Below are positions 1 through 6,744 of a DNA stretch of 21,741 nucleotides, piece by piece. The DNA comes from DATKQI01 sp035532755. GTDB taxonomy: Bacteria > Pseudomonadota > Alphaproteobacteria > Acetobacterales > Acetobacteraceae. A program made the translations under genes and the position numbers. The notes under the pieces are model-generated. The model saw only the letters and a program-made list of their open reading frames with translations, searched no databases and was not told the DNA's origin. Each line of letters begins with the position of its first letter. Position 1 is the first letter of the stretch. The stretch is from NCBI GenBank assembly GCA_035532755.1, contig DATKQI010000138.1, positions 1 to 21,741 of the forward strand, read 5' to 3'.

Positions 1-872
1 TGCACCACCGGCGGCAGGCCGAGGAAGAACATCACGTTGATCAGCACCGTCATCAGCAGGCTGCCGGCCAGCGCGCCGCGCATGGTGCCCTGCCCGCCCA
101 GGAAGCTCACCCCGCCCAGCACGGCGGCGGCGATGGCGTTCAGCGTGTACGGCTGGCCGATCAGCGGATCGCCCGATCCGGTCTGCGCCGCCACGAACAG
201 CCCGGCCGCCGCCTGCAATGCCCCGCTGATCGCATAGGCCGCCACCCGCACCGAGACGATGTTCACGCCGGACCGATAGGCGCCGACCGGGTTCTCCCCG
301 ATCGCGAACAGCGCGATGCCGAACGGCGCGGCGAGGAACAGCCGCCACAGCACGGGCAGCGCCAGCAGGATGAACAGCGCCGTGGGGCGGCTGCCGGCCA
401 GAAAGCGTGACAGCGCCGCCGGGATCATCCCGCCCGGCTGCGGCAGCACGAGCAGCGCCACGCCGGAGATGATGAACGAGGTGGCGAGCGTGACGATGAT
501 CGCCGGCAGCCGGCCCACCGCGACGATGAGGCCAACCGCCGTGCCGACGGCCACCCCGAGGCCGAGCACGGCGACAACGCCGCCGGCGATGCCGAACGAC
601 CCGCCCATGGTGGTGGCGGCAACCACGGAGCCCAGCCCCACCATCGCGCCCACCGCCAGATCGATCCCGCCGGTGAGCATCACCACCGCCTCGGCCGCGG
701 CCACCAGGGCGAAGGGCAGCCAGTCCTGCGCGAAATGGCCGATGGAGGAGAGCGCGAAAATCCCCGGGAACAGCACGGCATACAGCGCGCATACGGCCGC
801 CAGCAGGATGATGAGCCCGCCGAGCCCGTCATTCCGGCGCCACAGAATGGCGCGGTAGAGCGAAGCGCCCAT
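1..872 (-). CDS. CUT2 sugar ABC transporter permease (RbsC-type), C-terminus cut by window edge
   Basis: This is an inner-membrane channel subunit of a ribose/xylose/fructose-type (CUT2) importer. It reads 290 codons from ATG at 872 to the window edge, so only the last few dozen residues are missing compared with the usual 310-350 aa. Visible family marks are GGIDLAVG (residues 68-75), the ENPVGAYRSGVN loop (193-204) and VLGGVSFLGGQGT (251-263). The chain is otherwise a series of hydrophobic segments. The ATG shares its A with the TGA stop of the upstream ATPase gene (TGATG), which implies translational coupling. It is the last visible gene of the binding protein-ATPase-permease operon. The sugar transported cannot be read from sequence. 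A further gene beyond base 1 is possible. Confidence 0.93.
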   Translation of the reverse strand, partial: MGASLYRAILWRRNDGLGGLIILLAAVCALYAVLFPGIFALSSIGHFAQDWLPFALVAAAEAVVMLTGGIDLAVGAMVGLGSVVAATTMGGSFGIAGGVVAVLGLGVAVGTAVGLIVAVGRLPAIIVTLATSFIISGVALLVLPQPGGMIPAALSRFLAGSRPTALFILLALPVLWRLFLAAPFGIALFAIGENPVGAYRSGVNIVSVRVAAYAISGALQAAAGLFVAAQTGSGDPLIGQPYTLNAIAAAVLGGVSFLGGQGTMRGALAGSLLMTVLINVMFFLGLPPVV

Positions 873-2365
873 CAGCCGACCCCCAGCGCGGCCGCCACGA
901 TCGCTTCCTCGGTTGCCGCGCCATGCGCCAGCACCGCGCCGATCCGCCCCTCCCGGAACACCGCCACGCGGTCGCACAGGTGCACAAGCTCCGGCGTGTC
1001 GGAGCTGAGCAGCACCACGGACCGCCCTTCGGCCGCCATGCCGCGCAAGGCGAGGTAGATCTCGCGCTTGGTCTCCACGTCCACCCCGCGCGTCGGGTCG
1101 TTCAGCAGCAGCACCGCGGGGGTGCGCGGCAGCCATTTCGCCAGCGCGACCTTCTGCTGGTTGCCGCCCGACAGCGCCTGCACCGGCCGTCGCACATCGC
1201 CCTTGATGCCGAGCCGCCGCGCCAGATCGGCCACCAGCCCGGCCTCCGCCGCCGGGCGCCGCCACGCGGCGGCGTTGCGGGCGAAGGAGGGCAGCTTGAG
1301 GTTGAAGCCGATGCTGTGCGGCAGCAGCAGCCCATCCTTCTTCCGGTCGGCCGGAACATAGGCAAGGCCGCAACGGTTGGCCTCCGGCACGCTGCGCGGC
1401 AGGCGGGACAGGCCAAGGACGGAGGCCCGCCGGGCGGTGGCGAGCTGTGCGCCATACAGGCCGAGCAGGAACGCCTCCTGCCCCTGCCCGACCAGCCCCC
1501 CGAGACCCAGCACCTCCCCCCGCCGCAGCGTGAGATCGGCGCCCGCGACCGGCCCGGTGCAGAGATTCGCCACATCCAGCACCGTCTCGCCGGTGGCGCT
1601 GGAGAGGAAGGGCGGAAACAGGTCGCCGGGATCGCGGCCGACCATCAGCCGCACCAGCCCGTCCGGGCTGACGCCGGCGAGCGGCTGGTCGGCGGTGCAA
1701 ACGCCATCCTTCAGCACCGTCACGTGGTCGCACAGATCGAGCACCTCATTCAGCCGGTGCGAGATGTAGAGGATGGCCACGCCCTGCGCGCGCAGCCGCC
1801 GCACGAGCGCAAGCAGCGTCGCCACATCGTGCGCGGAGAGCGAGGACGTCGGCTCGTCCAGGATCAGCACGCGCGGCCGGCGGAACAATGCCTTCGCGAT
1901 CTCCACCAGTTGCCGCTGCCCGAGCGGCAGACTGCCGACCGGCGCGGCGAGCGGCGCCTGCAGCCCGACAAGTTCCAGCACCTCCGCCGCCCGCGCGGCC
2001 AGCGTGCGATAGGAGATCAGTGCCCGCCCCACCGGCATTGCGCCCAGCCCGATGTTCTCGGCGATCGAGAGGCTGGGCGACAGACTCAGCTCCTGCTGCA
2101 CCACCGCGACGCCATGATGCCGTGCGGCGCGCGGGGTGAGCGCCGGCCGCGCCTGCCCGTCGAGCATCAGTTCGCCGGCATCAGGCGTGAGCGCGCCGGA
2201 AAGGATGTTGATGAGCGTGCTCTTGCCCGCCCCGTTCTCGCCCAGCAGCGCATGGATGCGGCCAGGGATGAGTTCGATCGAGACGCCGCGCAGCACCGGG
2301 TTGCCGAAGAACGCCTTGCTGACATTGCGCGCGGCAAGAGCCGACTGGAACGTGGCCATCTGCAT
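872..2365 (-). CDS. CUT2 sugar ABC transporter ATPase, two nucleotide-binding domains (RbsA/MglA-type)
   Basis: This is the energy-coupling subunit of the importer, 497 aa, the usual size for fused double-NBD sugar ATPases. The N-terminal domain has Walker A GENGAGKST (42-50), Walker B LILDEPT (167-173) and a switch His in YISHRL (200-205). Its signature is degenerate (LPLGQRQ, 146-152). The C-terminal domain has a good signature LSGGNQQK (398-405), but a degenerate P-loop (LVGQGQ, near 291-296) and LNDPTRGVD (421-429) where LDEPTRGVD is usual. One competent composite ATP site and one degenerate site are therefore expected. The start could be ATG 2365 or the in-frame ATG 2359. Neither has a clear Shine-Dalgarno, and a strong GC hairpin sits just upstream. 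The stop overlaps the permease start. Confidence 0.94.
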   Translation of the reverse strand: MQMATFQSALAARNVSKAFFGNPVLRGVSIELIPGRIHALLGENGAGKSTLINILSGALTPDAGELMLDGQARPALTPRAARHHGVAVVQQELSLSPSLSIAENIGLGAMPVGRALISYRTLAARAAEVLELVGLQAPLAAPVGSLPLGQRQLVEIAKALFRRPRVLILDEPTSSLSAHDVATLLALVRRLRAQGVAILYISHRLNEVLDLCDHVTVLKDGVCTADQPLAGVSPDGLVRLMVGRDPGDLFPPFLSSATGETVLDVANLCTGPVAGADLTLRRGEVLGLGGLVGQGQEAFLLGLYGAQLATARRASVLGLSRLPRSVPEANRCGLAYVPADRKKDGLLLPHSIGFNLKLPSFARNAAAWRRPAAEAGLVADLARRLGIKGDVRRPVQALSGGNQQKVALAKWLPRTPAVLLLNDPTRGVDVETKREIYLALRGMAAEGRSVVLLSSDTPELVHLCDRVAVFREGRIGAVLAHGAATEEAIVAAALGVG

Positions 2366-2378
2366 GGTGCGCGCCGAG

Positions 2379-2402
2379 GCGGGGCCCCAGCCGGGGCCCC
2401 GC
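2379..2402 (-). promoter_or_regulatory. GC-rich intercistronic hairpin after the binding-protein gene
   Basis: This is a perfect inverted repeat with 10-bp arms (2379-2388 and 2393-2402, each built on GGGGCCCC) and a 4-nt loop. It lies in the 46-bp gap between the binding-protein stop and the ATPase start. No T-run follows it, so it is unlikely to be a full terminator. In binding-protein transporter operons such stems commonly stabilise or partly attenuate the message, so that the binding protein is made in excess. That role here is inferred. Confidence 0.6.
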
Positions 2403-2411
2403 GATCGCCCG

Positions 2412-3440
2412 CTACTGCTTCAGCAGCTTGTCGAACATCGCAATGCTGTAGGGCGAATACACATAGCCGTCGGCCGGGAAGTTCTTCCCGCGCGCCAGAT
2501 AGGAATCGAGATTGGCGTTGGTGATCACCGGCAGCGGCACCTTCACGAAGGCCGGCACCGTCTTGCCCTGCAGCGCCTCCACCGCGGTGTAGATGCCGAG
2601 CGCGCCGAGCCAGTTGGGCTGCATCGTCGCCCAGCCCGTCAGCTTGTCCTTCTTCCACAGCGCCAGGAACTGCTTGTAGTTCTCCCCGGTGATCGGCACG
2701 AACGCGCGGCCCTGGTGCTGGAAGGCCAGCACCGCCCCGGCCGACAGCGCCCCGCCGAGCGACAGCACGCCGTCGATCTTCGGGTGGCTGAACAGCAGGT
2801 TGTTCACCGCCTGCTGCGCGGGGGCGGTGTTGTAGTCGGTATTGGTCTCGGCCACGATCTTCATGCCCGGATCGGCCTTCACCACCGCGAGCGCGCCCTT
2901 GCGCCGATCGTCGCTGACCGACACGCCGGCCGGGCCGTTCAGCACGATGATGTTGCCCTTGCCGTGCAACTTGCCCGCCAGCCACTGCGCTGCTTCCCGC
3001 CCCCAGGCGATCTGGTCGGTGCCGACCTTCGCCGTGAGGTCGGTCGTGTTAACGAGGCTGTCGAAATTCACCACCGCGATGCCTTTCGAACACGCCTCCG
3101 CGATGACACGATCGAGCGCGGTGGCCGATCCGGCATCGATGACGATCGCGTCCATCTTCGCGTCGATCATCGACTGGATCTGCTGGATCTGCGTGCTCGC
3201 GTTGCCCTGCGCGTCGGTGATCTTCAGCCCCGCGACCAGATGCTTCGCCTTCAGCTGCGCGACGATCTTCTCCATCGTGCCCTGGGTCTGCTTCATCCAG
3301 GTCGGCACCGAATAGATGTTCGCCCAGCCGATCCTGTAGGGCGGGGTGTGCGTGCCGGAGACGCATTTCGAGGCGGCGAAGGCCGCGGGACCGGCCATCA
3401 TGCCGGCAGAGAGCGAAACGGCGAGCAGCCAGCGCTTCAT
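2412..3440 (-). CDS. Periplasmic sugar-binding protein of CUT2 ABC transporter
   Basis: This exported solute-binding protein (342 aa) delivers sugar to the permease. The start at 3440 is chosen because GGGAG (3449-3453) lies 8 nt upstream and because it gives a clean Sec signal peptide: MKRW, a hydrophobic core, then AFA-ASK with cleavage after about residue 22. The open frame extends a further 18 codons upstream without merit. The mature part reads as a type I periplasmic binding protein: paired Rossmann-like lobes with QIQSMIDAKMDAIVIDAG in the first lobe, SDDRRKGAL, and VDGVLSLGGA-like segments in the second. It is the first gene of the operon with the double-NBD ATPase and the permease. 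The ligand is unknown; an aldose or pentose would be typical of the family. Confidence 0.92.
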   Translation of the reverse strand: MKRWLLAVSLSAGMMAGPAAFAASKCVSGTHTPPYRIGWANIYSVPTWMKQTQGTMEKIVAQLKAKHLVAGLKITDAQGNASTQIQQIQSMIDAKMDAIVIDAGSATALDRVIAEACSKGIAVVNFDSLVNTTDLTAKVGTDQIAWGREAAQWLAGKLHGKGNIIVLNGPAGVSVSDDRRKGALAVVKADPGMKIVAETNTDYNTAPAQQAVNNLLFSHPKIDGVLSLGGALSAGAVLAFQHQGRAFVPITGENYKQFLALWKKDKLTGWATMQPNWLGALGIYTAVEALQGKTVPAFVKVPLPVITNANLDSYLARGKNFPADGYVYSPYSIAMFDKLLKQ

Positions 3441-3581
3441 CGGATATGCTCCCAAGGTTTGATGCCCGGTTCGATGCCCGGCCAGACCATTCATCGCCGA
3501 ACCTTCTTACAGCCGCCCTGCCATTGCAAGCCGGATTTTCATTTCTTGAAGATGCAGACTTGCTGGATCGAAAATCAACCG

Positions 3582-3595
3582 TACATAATTGTGTA
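3582..3595. promoter_or_regulatory. Quasi-palindromic AT-rich candidate operator
   Basis: TACATAATTGTGTA is symmetric at 12 of 14 positions around a central AATT. It sits in an AT-rich island about 140-155 bp upstream of the minus-strand binding-protein start. It could be a regulator site for either divergent operon. Only the symmetry and position support it. Confidence 0.3.
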
Positions 3596-3693
3596 AGCCC
3601 GCGGTGCGGGGTGCGGCCTCGTCGCCGCTGCGGAACGGATGCCTTGACTTGAACCGGCGGCTTCTGCACCATCCTGGACAATAAAATTAAACC

Positions 3694-3715
3694 CCGGACG
3701 AATTACGTCGTCCGG
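3694..3715. promoter_or_regulatory. Perfect 8-bp inverted repeat, candidate operator or 5' UTR hairpin
   Basis: CCGGACGA (3694-3701) and TCGTCCGG (3708-3715) are perfect complements flanking ATTACG. If the plus-strand promoter at 3644-3672 is real, the element falls about 15-35 nt downstream of the start of transcription. That is a typical position for a repressor operator. It is also about 10 nt before a strong Shine-Dalgarno. LacI-family regulators often control CUT2 sugar operons, but no regulator gene is in the window. Confidence 0.5.
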
Positions 3716-3735
3716 CCACGGCTCGGGAGGTCGTG

Positions 3736-3834
3736 ATGTCCAGAAGGCGCTTGCCGCTTCCGTGCGGGGCCGTATCGGAGCGCATGGTTTCCGTGCGCCA
3801 AGCCGCGCCGGTTCGCCCGTGTCCGACGATCTGA
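3736..3834 (+). CDS. Possible short leader ORF (32 codons) ahead of the permease
   Basis: ATG 3736 is preceded by GGGAGG (3725-3730) at a 5-nt spacing, the best ribosome site in the intergenic region. It opens a 32-codon frame ending in TGA at 3832-3834. The peptide begins MSRRRLPLPCG and includes tandem AGA-AGG arginine codons, which are rare in this GC-rich genome. It resembles no family I know. The frame differs from the permease, whose candidate GTG start (3819) lies inside it, so ribosomes finishing the leader could reinitiate on the permease. Alternatively the Shine-Dalgarno is a relic of a frameshifted permease start. Confidence 0.35.
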   Translation: MSRRRLPLPCGAVSERMVSVRQAAPVRPCPTI

Positions 3835-4880
3835 CGCAGGCGCGCCCGGCACCTGCCGCCGGCGCCATGCCCGCGCATGGCGATGCGCCGCCCCCGCGCG
3901 CTTCCGTGCTCGGCCTGCTGTCTCAGCTGCTGCTGGTGCCCTGGGCCGGCGTGCTGCTGGCGCTTGTTGTCGTCTCCGCCGGCATCACCCTCGTTTCCCC
4001 CTATTTCCTGACCGCAAGCAACATTCTCGGCACGGTCGCGGTCTATTTCTCCTGGATCTGCATCGCCGGATTCGGGGAAGCGCTGGTGATGATCGGCGGC
4101 GGGCTTGATCTGTCCGTCGGCTCGGCCATGGGTTTCTCGGGCATGATCACGGCCCTCGCGCTCACCGCCAACTGGCCGCTGTGGCTCGCCCTGCTGGCCG
4201 GGCTGCTGGCGGGGGCGCTGATCGGGCTCGGCAACGGGCTGGCCATCACCCGCATCAAGCTCAACCCGTTCATCGCCACGCTCGGCTCGCTCAGCATCGT
4301 GCGCGGGCTGACCTACGGCATCGTGCAGGGCGCGGCGATCACCCCGCCCGACAACCCCGCCGGGCGCGTCTTCTCCGTGCTCGGCACCGGCACGTTGTGG
4401 GGTGTGCCGCTGCCGGTGCTGATCATGCTGGTCCTGGGGCTGGTCCTGCTGGTCGTGCTGAACCAGACCGCGTTCGGCCGGCATGTCTATGCCGTGGGCG
4501 GCAACGAGCCGGCCGCGCGGCTGCTCGGCCTGAAGGTCGATCGGCTGAAACTGATCATGTACGTGATTTCCGGCGTGCTGGCCGGGATCGGCGGCATCCT
4601 GCTGACCGCGAAATCCGGCACCGCCCTGCCCGATGCCGCCACCGGCTACGAGCTGAACGTGATCGCGGCGGTCATCATCGGCGGCGTGAGCCTATATGGC
4701 GGGCGCGGCACCATTCCCGGCGTGCTGATCGGCGCCGCCCTGCTCGGCGTGATCAACAACGGCATCGTCCTGATGGGCCTTGCCGGCTACTGGCAGCAGC
4801 TCATCACCGGCCTCGTCATCGGCGCGGCCGCCACGCTCGATATCGTCCGCCAACGGCTGGAGGCGGTGCGGGCGAGATAG
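3819..4880 (+). CDS. CUT2 sugar ABC transporter permease (RbsC/FrcC-type)
   Basis: This is the membrane channel subunit of the second CUT2 importer, 353 aa from GTG 3819. Recognisable motifs are GGGLDLSVG (93-101), the FGRHVYAVGGNEPAARLLG loop (219-237) and VIIGGVSLYGGRGTIPGVLIG (285-304), within about eight to ten hydrophobic segments. The start is uncertain. GTG 3819 gives a hydrophilic MSDDLTQ-type N-terminus like related permeases. GTG 3762 (372 aa) and ATG 3867 are in frame, and none of the three has a good Shine-Dalgarno. The only strong site belongs to the short ORF at 3736. It is the first structural gene of a permease-binding protein-ATPase operon, with the binding-protein gene starting 29 nt downstream. 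The order differs from the more usual binding protein first. Confidence 0.9.
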   Translation: MSDDLTQARPAPAAGAMPAHGDAPPPRASVLGLLSQLLLVPWAGVLLALVVVSAGITLVSPYFLTASNILGTVAVYFSWICIAGFGEALVMIGGGLDLSVGSAMGFSGMITALALTANWPLWLALLAGLLAGALIGLGNGLAITRIKLNPFIATLGSLSIVRGLTYGIVQGAAITPPDNPAGRVFSVLGTGTLWGVPLPVLIMLVLGLVLLVVLNQTAFGRHVYAVGGNEPAARLLGLKVDRLKLIMYVISGVLAGIGGILLTAKSGTALPDAATGYELNVIAAVIIGGVSLYGGRGTIPGVLIGAALLGVINNGIVLMGLAGYWQQLITGLVIGAAATLDIVRQRLEAVRAR

Positions 4881-4909
4881 CTTGACAGACAAAATCGAAG
4901 GGAAACGCC

Positions 4910-5962
4910 ATGAAATCACCAATCGGCTCGTCTCTGATCACCAGTCGCCGCCGCCTGCTGCGGGCTGGCGTATCCGGCCTCGCCCTGGCCGGCGCCGGCA
5001 CGCTGGCCCTGCCGCATATCGCCCGCGCGGCGAAGCGGCTGACGATCGCGGTGATCCCGAAGGGCCTCGACAACAGCGTGTTCTACTATGCCCATTACGG
5101 CGCAGAGCAGCGCGCCAAGGAACTGGGGGATGTGGACATCATCTGGACCGGCTCCTCCACCTCCGATGCCAGCCAGGAGGCGCAGGTGGTCTCCGGCCTG
5201 ATTTCCCGGCATGTCGATGGCATGGCGGTGGATGCGAACGCGCCGCAGCCGCTGATCGGGCCGATCAACCAGGCGGTCGCGCAGGGCATCAAGGTCATCA
5301 CCTGGGATTCGGACGTGCCTGGCAGCAAGCGGCCGATCTTCTACGGCGTGGACAGCTACAAGATGGGCCAGAGCCTGGGCGAGCAGACCATCAAGTTCAT
5401 GGGCAAGACCGGCAGCGTGATCCTGGTCAGCGGCGGGCCGGGCGCCACCAACCTGAACGCGCGGCTGAAGGGTGCCACCGACTATCTGAAGAAATACCCC
5501 GGCATCAAGACGCTGGGGCCGTTCTTCCATGACGACGACATGGTGAAGGCGCAGGAGCTGACGAACAACCTGCTGATCTCCCACCCCGACGCCGGAGCGA
5601 TCCTGATGGTGGCCGGCGTGCCGTTCTTCGGGAAGATGAGCGCGCTGCCGCAGGTGGTGAAGAACAAGGGCAAGGTGAAGATCATCACCACCGACATCCT
5701 CGCCCCCGAACTGCCCTTCGTGAAGGATGGCTACGTGCAGGCGCTGGTGGGGCAGGATTACTGGGGCTGGGGCTACCAGACCGTGAGCATCCTGCACAAC
5801 CTGCTCACCAATAAATCCTGCCACTATCCCACATTGGTGCCGCAGGCGATGCCGGTGGTCACGGCGGCGAACGTGGACGCGTGGATGACGCGGTGGAAGC
5901 AGGCGGCGACCCCCGCGGGTGCGGCCCAGGCGTTCAAGGAAGCACCGATCGGCTGCATGTAG
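4910..5962 (+). CDS. Tat-exported sugar-binding protein of second CUT2 ABC transporter
   Basis: This is a periplasmic solute-binding protein of 350 aa. ATG 4910 follows GAAGGG at about 7 nt. The N-terminus carries a twin-arginine type signal: SRRRLLRAG (12-20), a hydrophobic stretch, and a probable cleavage after ARA (residue 40). It is therefore likely exported folded by Tat, unlike the Sec-type signal of the binding protein in the divergent operon. The mature part is a type I periplasmic binding fold. It starts RLTIAVIPKGLDNSVFYY and continues through ITWDSDVPGSKR, LVSGGPGATNLNARLKG and a second lobe containing AILMVAGVPFFGK. The gene ends 4 nt before the ATPase start. Sugar specificity is not evident. 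Confidence 0.92.
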   Translation: MKSPIGSSLITSRRRLLRAGVSGLALAGAGTLALPHIARAAKRLTIAVIPKGLDNSVFYYAHYGAEQRAKELGDVDIIWTGSSTSDASQEAQVVSGLISRHVDGMAVDANAPQPLIGPINQAVAQGIKVITWDSDVPGSKRPIFYGVDSYKMGQSLGEQTIKFMGKTGSVILVSGGPGATNLNARLKGATDYLKKYPGIKTLGPFFHDDDMVKAQELTNNLLISHPDAGAILMVAGVPFFGKMSALPQVVKNKGKVKIITTDILAPELPFVKDGYVQALVGQDYWGWGYQTVSILHNLLTNKSCHYPTLVPQAMPVVTAANVDAWMTRWKQAATPAGAAQAFKEAPIGCM

Positions 5963-5966
5963 AGAG

Positions 5967-6734
5967 ATGGACGCCCCCCGCCCCATCCTGGAACTGGCCG
6001 ACATCTACAAGCGCTTTGGGCCGGTGCACGCGCTCGACGGCGTTTCCTTCACGCTGAACGAAGGGGAAATCGTCGGGCTCGTCGGGGACAACGGGGCGGG
6101 GAAGTCCACGCTCGTGAAGGTGATGTCGGGCGCGCTGCAACCCGACGAGGGCGGCATCCGCTTCGAGGGGCGGGAGGTGAGCATCCCGTCCCCCCTCGCC
6201 GCCCGGACGCTCGGGATCGAGACGGTATATCAGGATCTCGCGGTGATCCCGCATATGGATGTGGAAGCGAACCTGTTCCTGGGCCGGGAGATCACCTTCA
6301 CCCGGTGGTGGAACCGCTGGCTGCTCGACAAGGCGGCGATGCGGCGGGAGGCGGCCGGGCACATCGCCTCGCTGAAGGTCGGGCTGAAATCGGTGCGCCA
6401 GGCTGTGGGGCTGCTCTCCGGCGGGCAGCGGCAGAGTGTGGCCGTTGCCCGCGCCATCTCCTGGGGCCGCAAGGTCGTCATCATGGACGAGCCGACGGCC
6501 GCACTCGGGGTGCGCGAATCCCGCGGCGTGCTCGACCTGATCAAGCGGGTGAAGGATCGCGGTATTTCCGTCGTGCTGATCAGCCACAACATGCCGCACG
6601 TGTTCGAGGTGACGGACCGCATCTTCGTGATGCGCCACGGCCGCAAGGCGGGCGAACTGATCACGCGGGAGGCGGAGATGCGGGACGTGCTGGGGCTGAT
6701 CACCGGGGTGGACGTGCCCTTGGCAGCGGAGTAG
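5967..6734 (+). CDS. CUT2 sugar ABC transporter ATPase, single domain (FrcA-type)
   Basis: This 255-aa single nucleotide-binding domain should work as a homodimer. It shows Walker A GDNGAGKST (40-48), a Q-loop YQD (88-90), signature LSGGQRQ (150-156), Walker B VVIMDEPTAAL (170-180) and a switch His in ISHN (205-208). Length and the AALGVRES D-loop region fit the fructose-transporter FrcA group rather than the double RbsA type used by the neighbouring operon. The start ATG 5967 was chosen over the upstream frame because it lies 4 nt after the binding-protein stop with AGAGAG just before it. The gene is convergent with the SDR gene, leaving only 10 bp between stops and no visible terminator. 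Confidence 0.93.
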   Translation: MDAPRPILELADIYKRFGPVHALDGVSFTLNEGEIVGLVGDNGAGKSTLVKVMSGALQPDEGGIRFEGREVSIPSPLAARTLGIETVYQDLAVIPHMDVEANLFLGREITFTRWWNRWLLDKAAMRREAAGHIASLKVGLKSVRQAVGLLSGGQRQSVAVARAISWGRKVVIMDEPTAALGVRESRGVLDLIKRVKDRGISVVLISHNMPHVFEVTDRIFVMRHGRKAGELITREAEMRDVLGLITGVDVPLAAE

Positions 6735-6744
6735 CAGGCGGATC

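Larger units (their letters stand above)
3441..3735. promoter_or_regulatory. Shared control region between two divergent sugar-transport operons
   Basis: This stretch of nearly 300 bases has no convincing gene. It is clearly more AT-rich than its surroundings at 3535-3600 and 3675-3710. It must hold the promoters of both divergent transporter operons. On the plus strand, TTGACT (3644-3649), a 17-bp spacer and CACCAT (3667-3672) form a weak sigma-70-like candidate. On the minus strand I could not settle a promoter. It contains two symmetric elements, annotated separately. Confidence 0.55.

Noticed and set aside
923..2524. A 533-codon plus-strand open frame opposite the two-domain ATPase
   Set aside because: It is a His/Arg/Gln-rich antisense frame kept open by high GC. 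The minus strand encodes a full, motif-complete ATPase and part of the binding protein.
3441..3494. Upstream start (ATG 3494) for the first binding protein
   Set aside because: It would add 18 residues ahead of a normal Sec signal peptide, while ATG 3440 has GGGAG at 8 nt.
2136..3596. A 486-codon plus-strand open frame opposite the binding protein gene
   Set aside because: Low-complexity Arg/His/Leu composition, no motifs, and complete overlap with a clear binding protein gene on the other strand.
4916..6004. A 362-codon minus-strand open frame opposite the Tat-type binding protein
   Set aside because: The composition is typical of GC-driven antisense frames, and the plus-strand gene has a good ribosome site, signal peptide and fold motifs.
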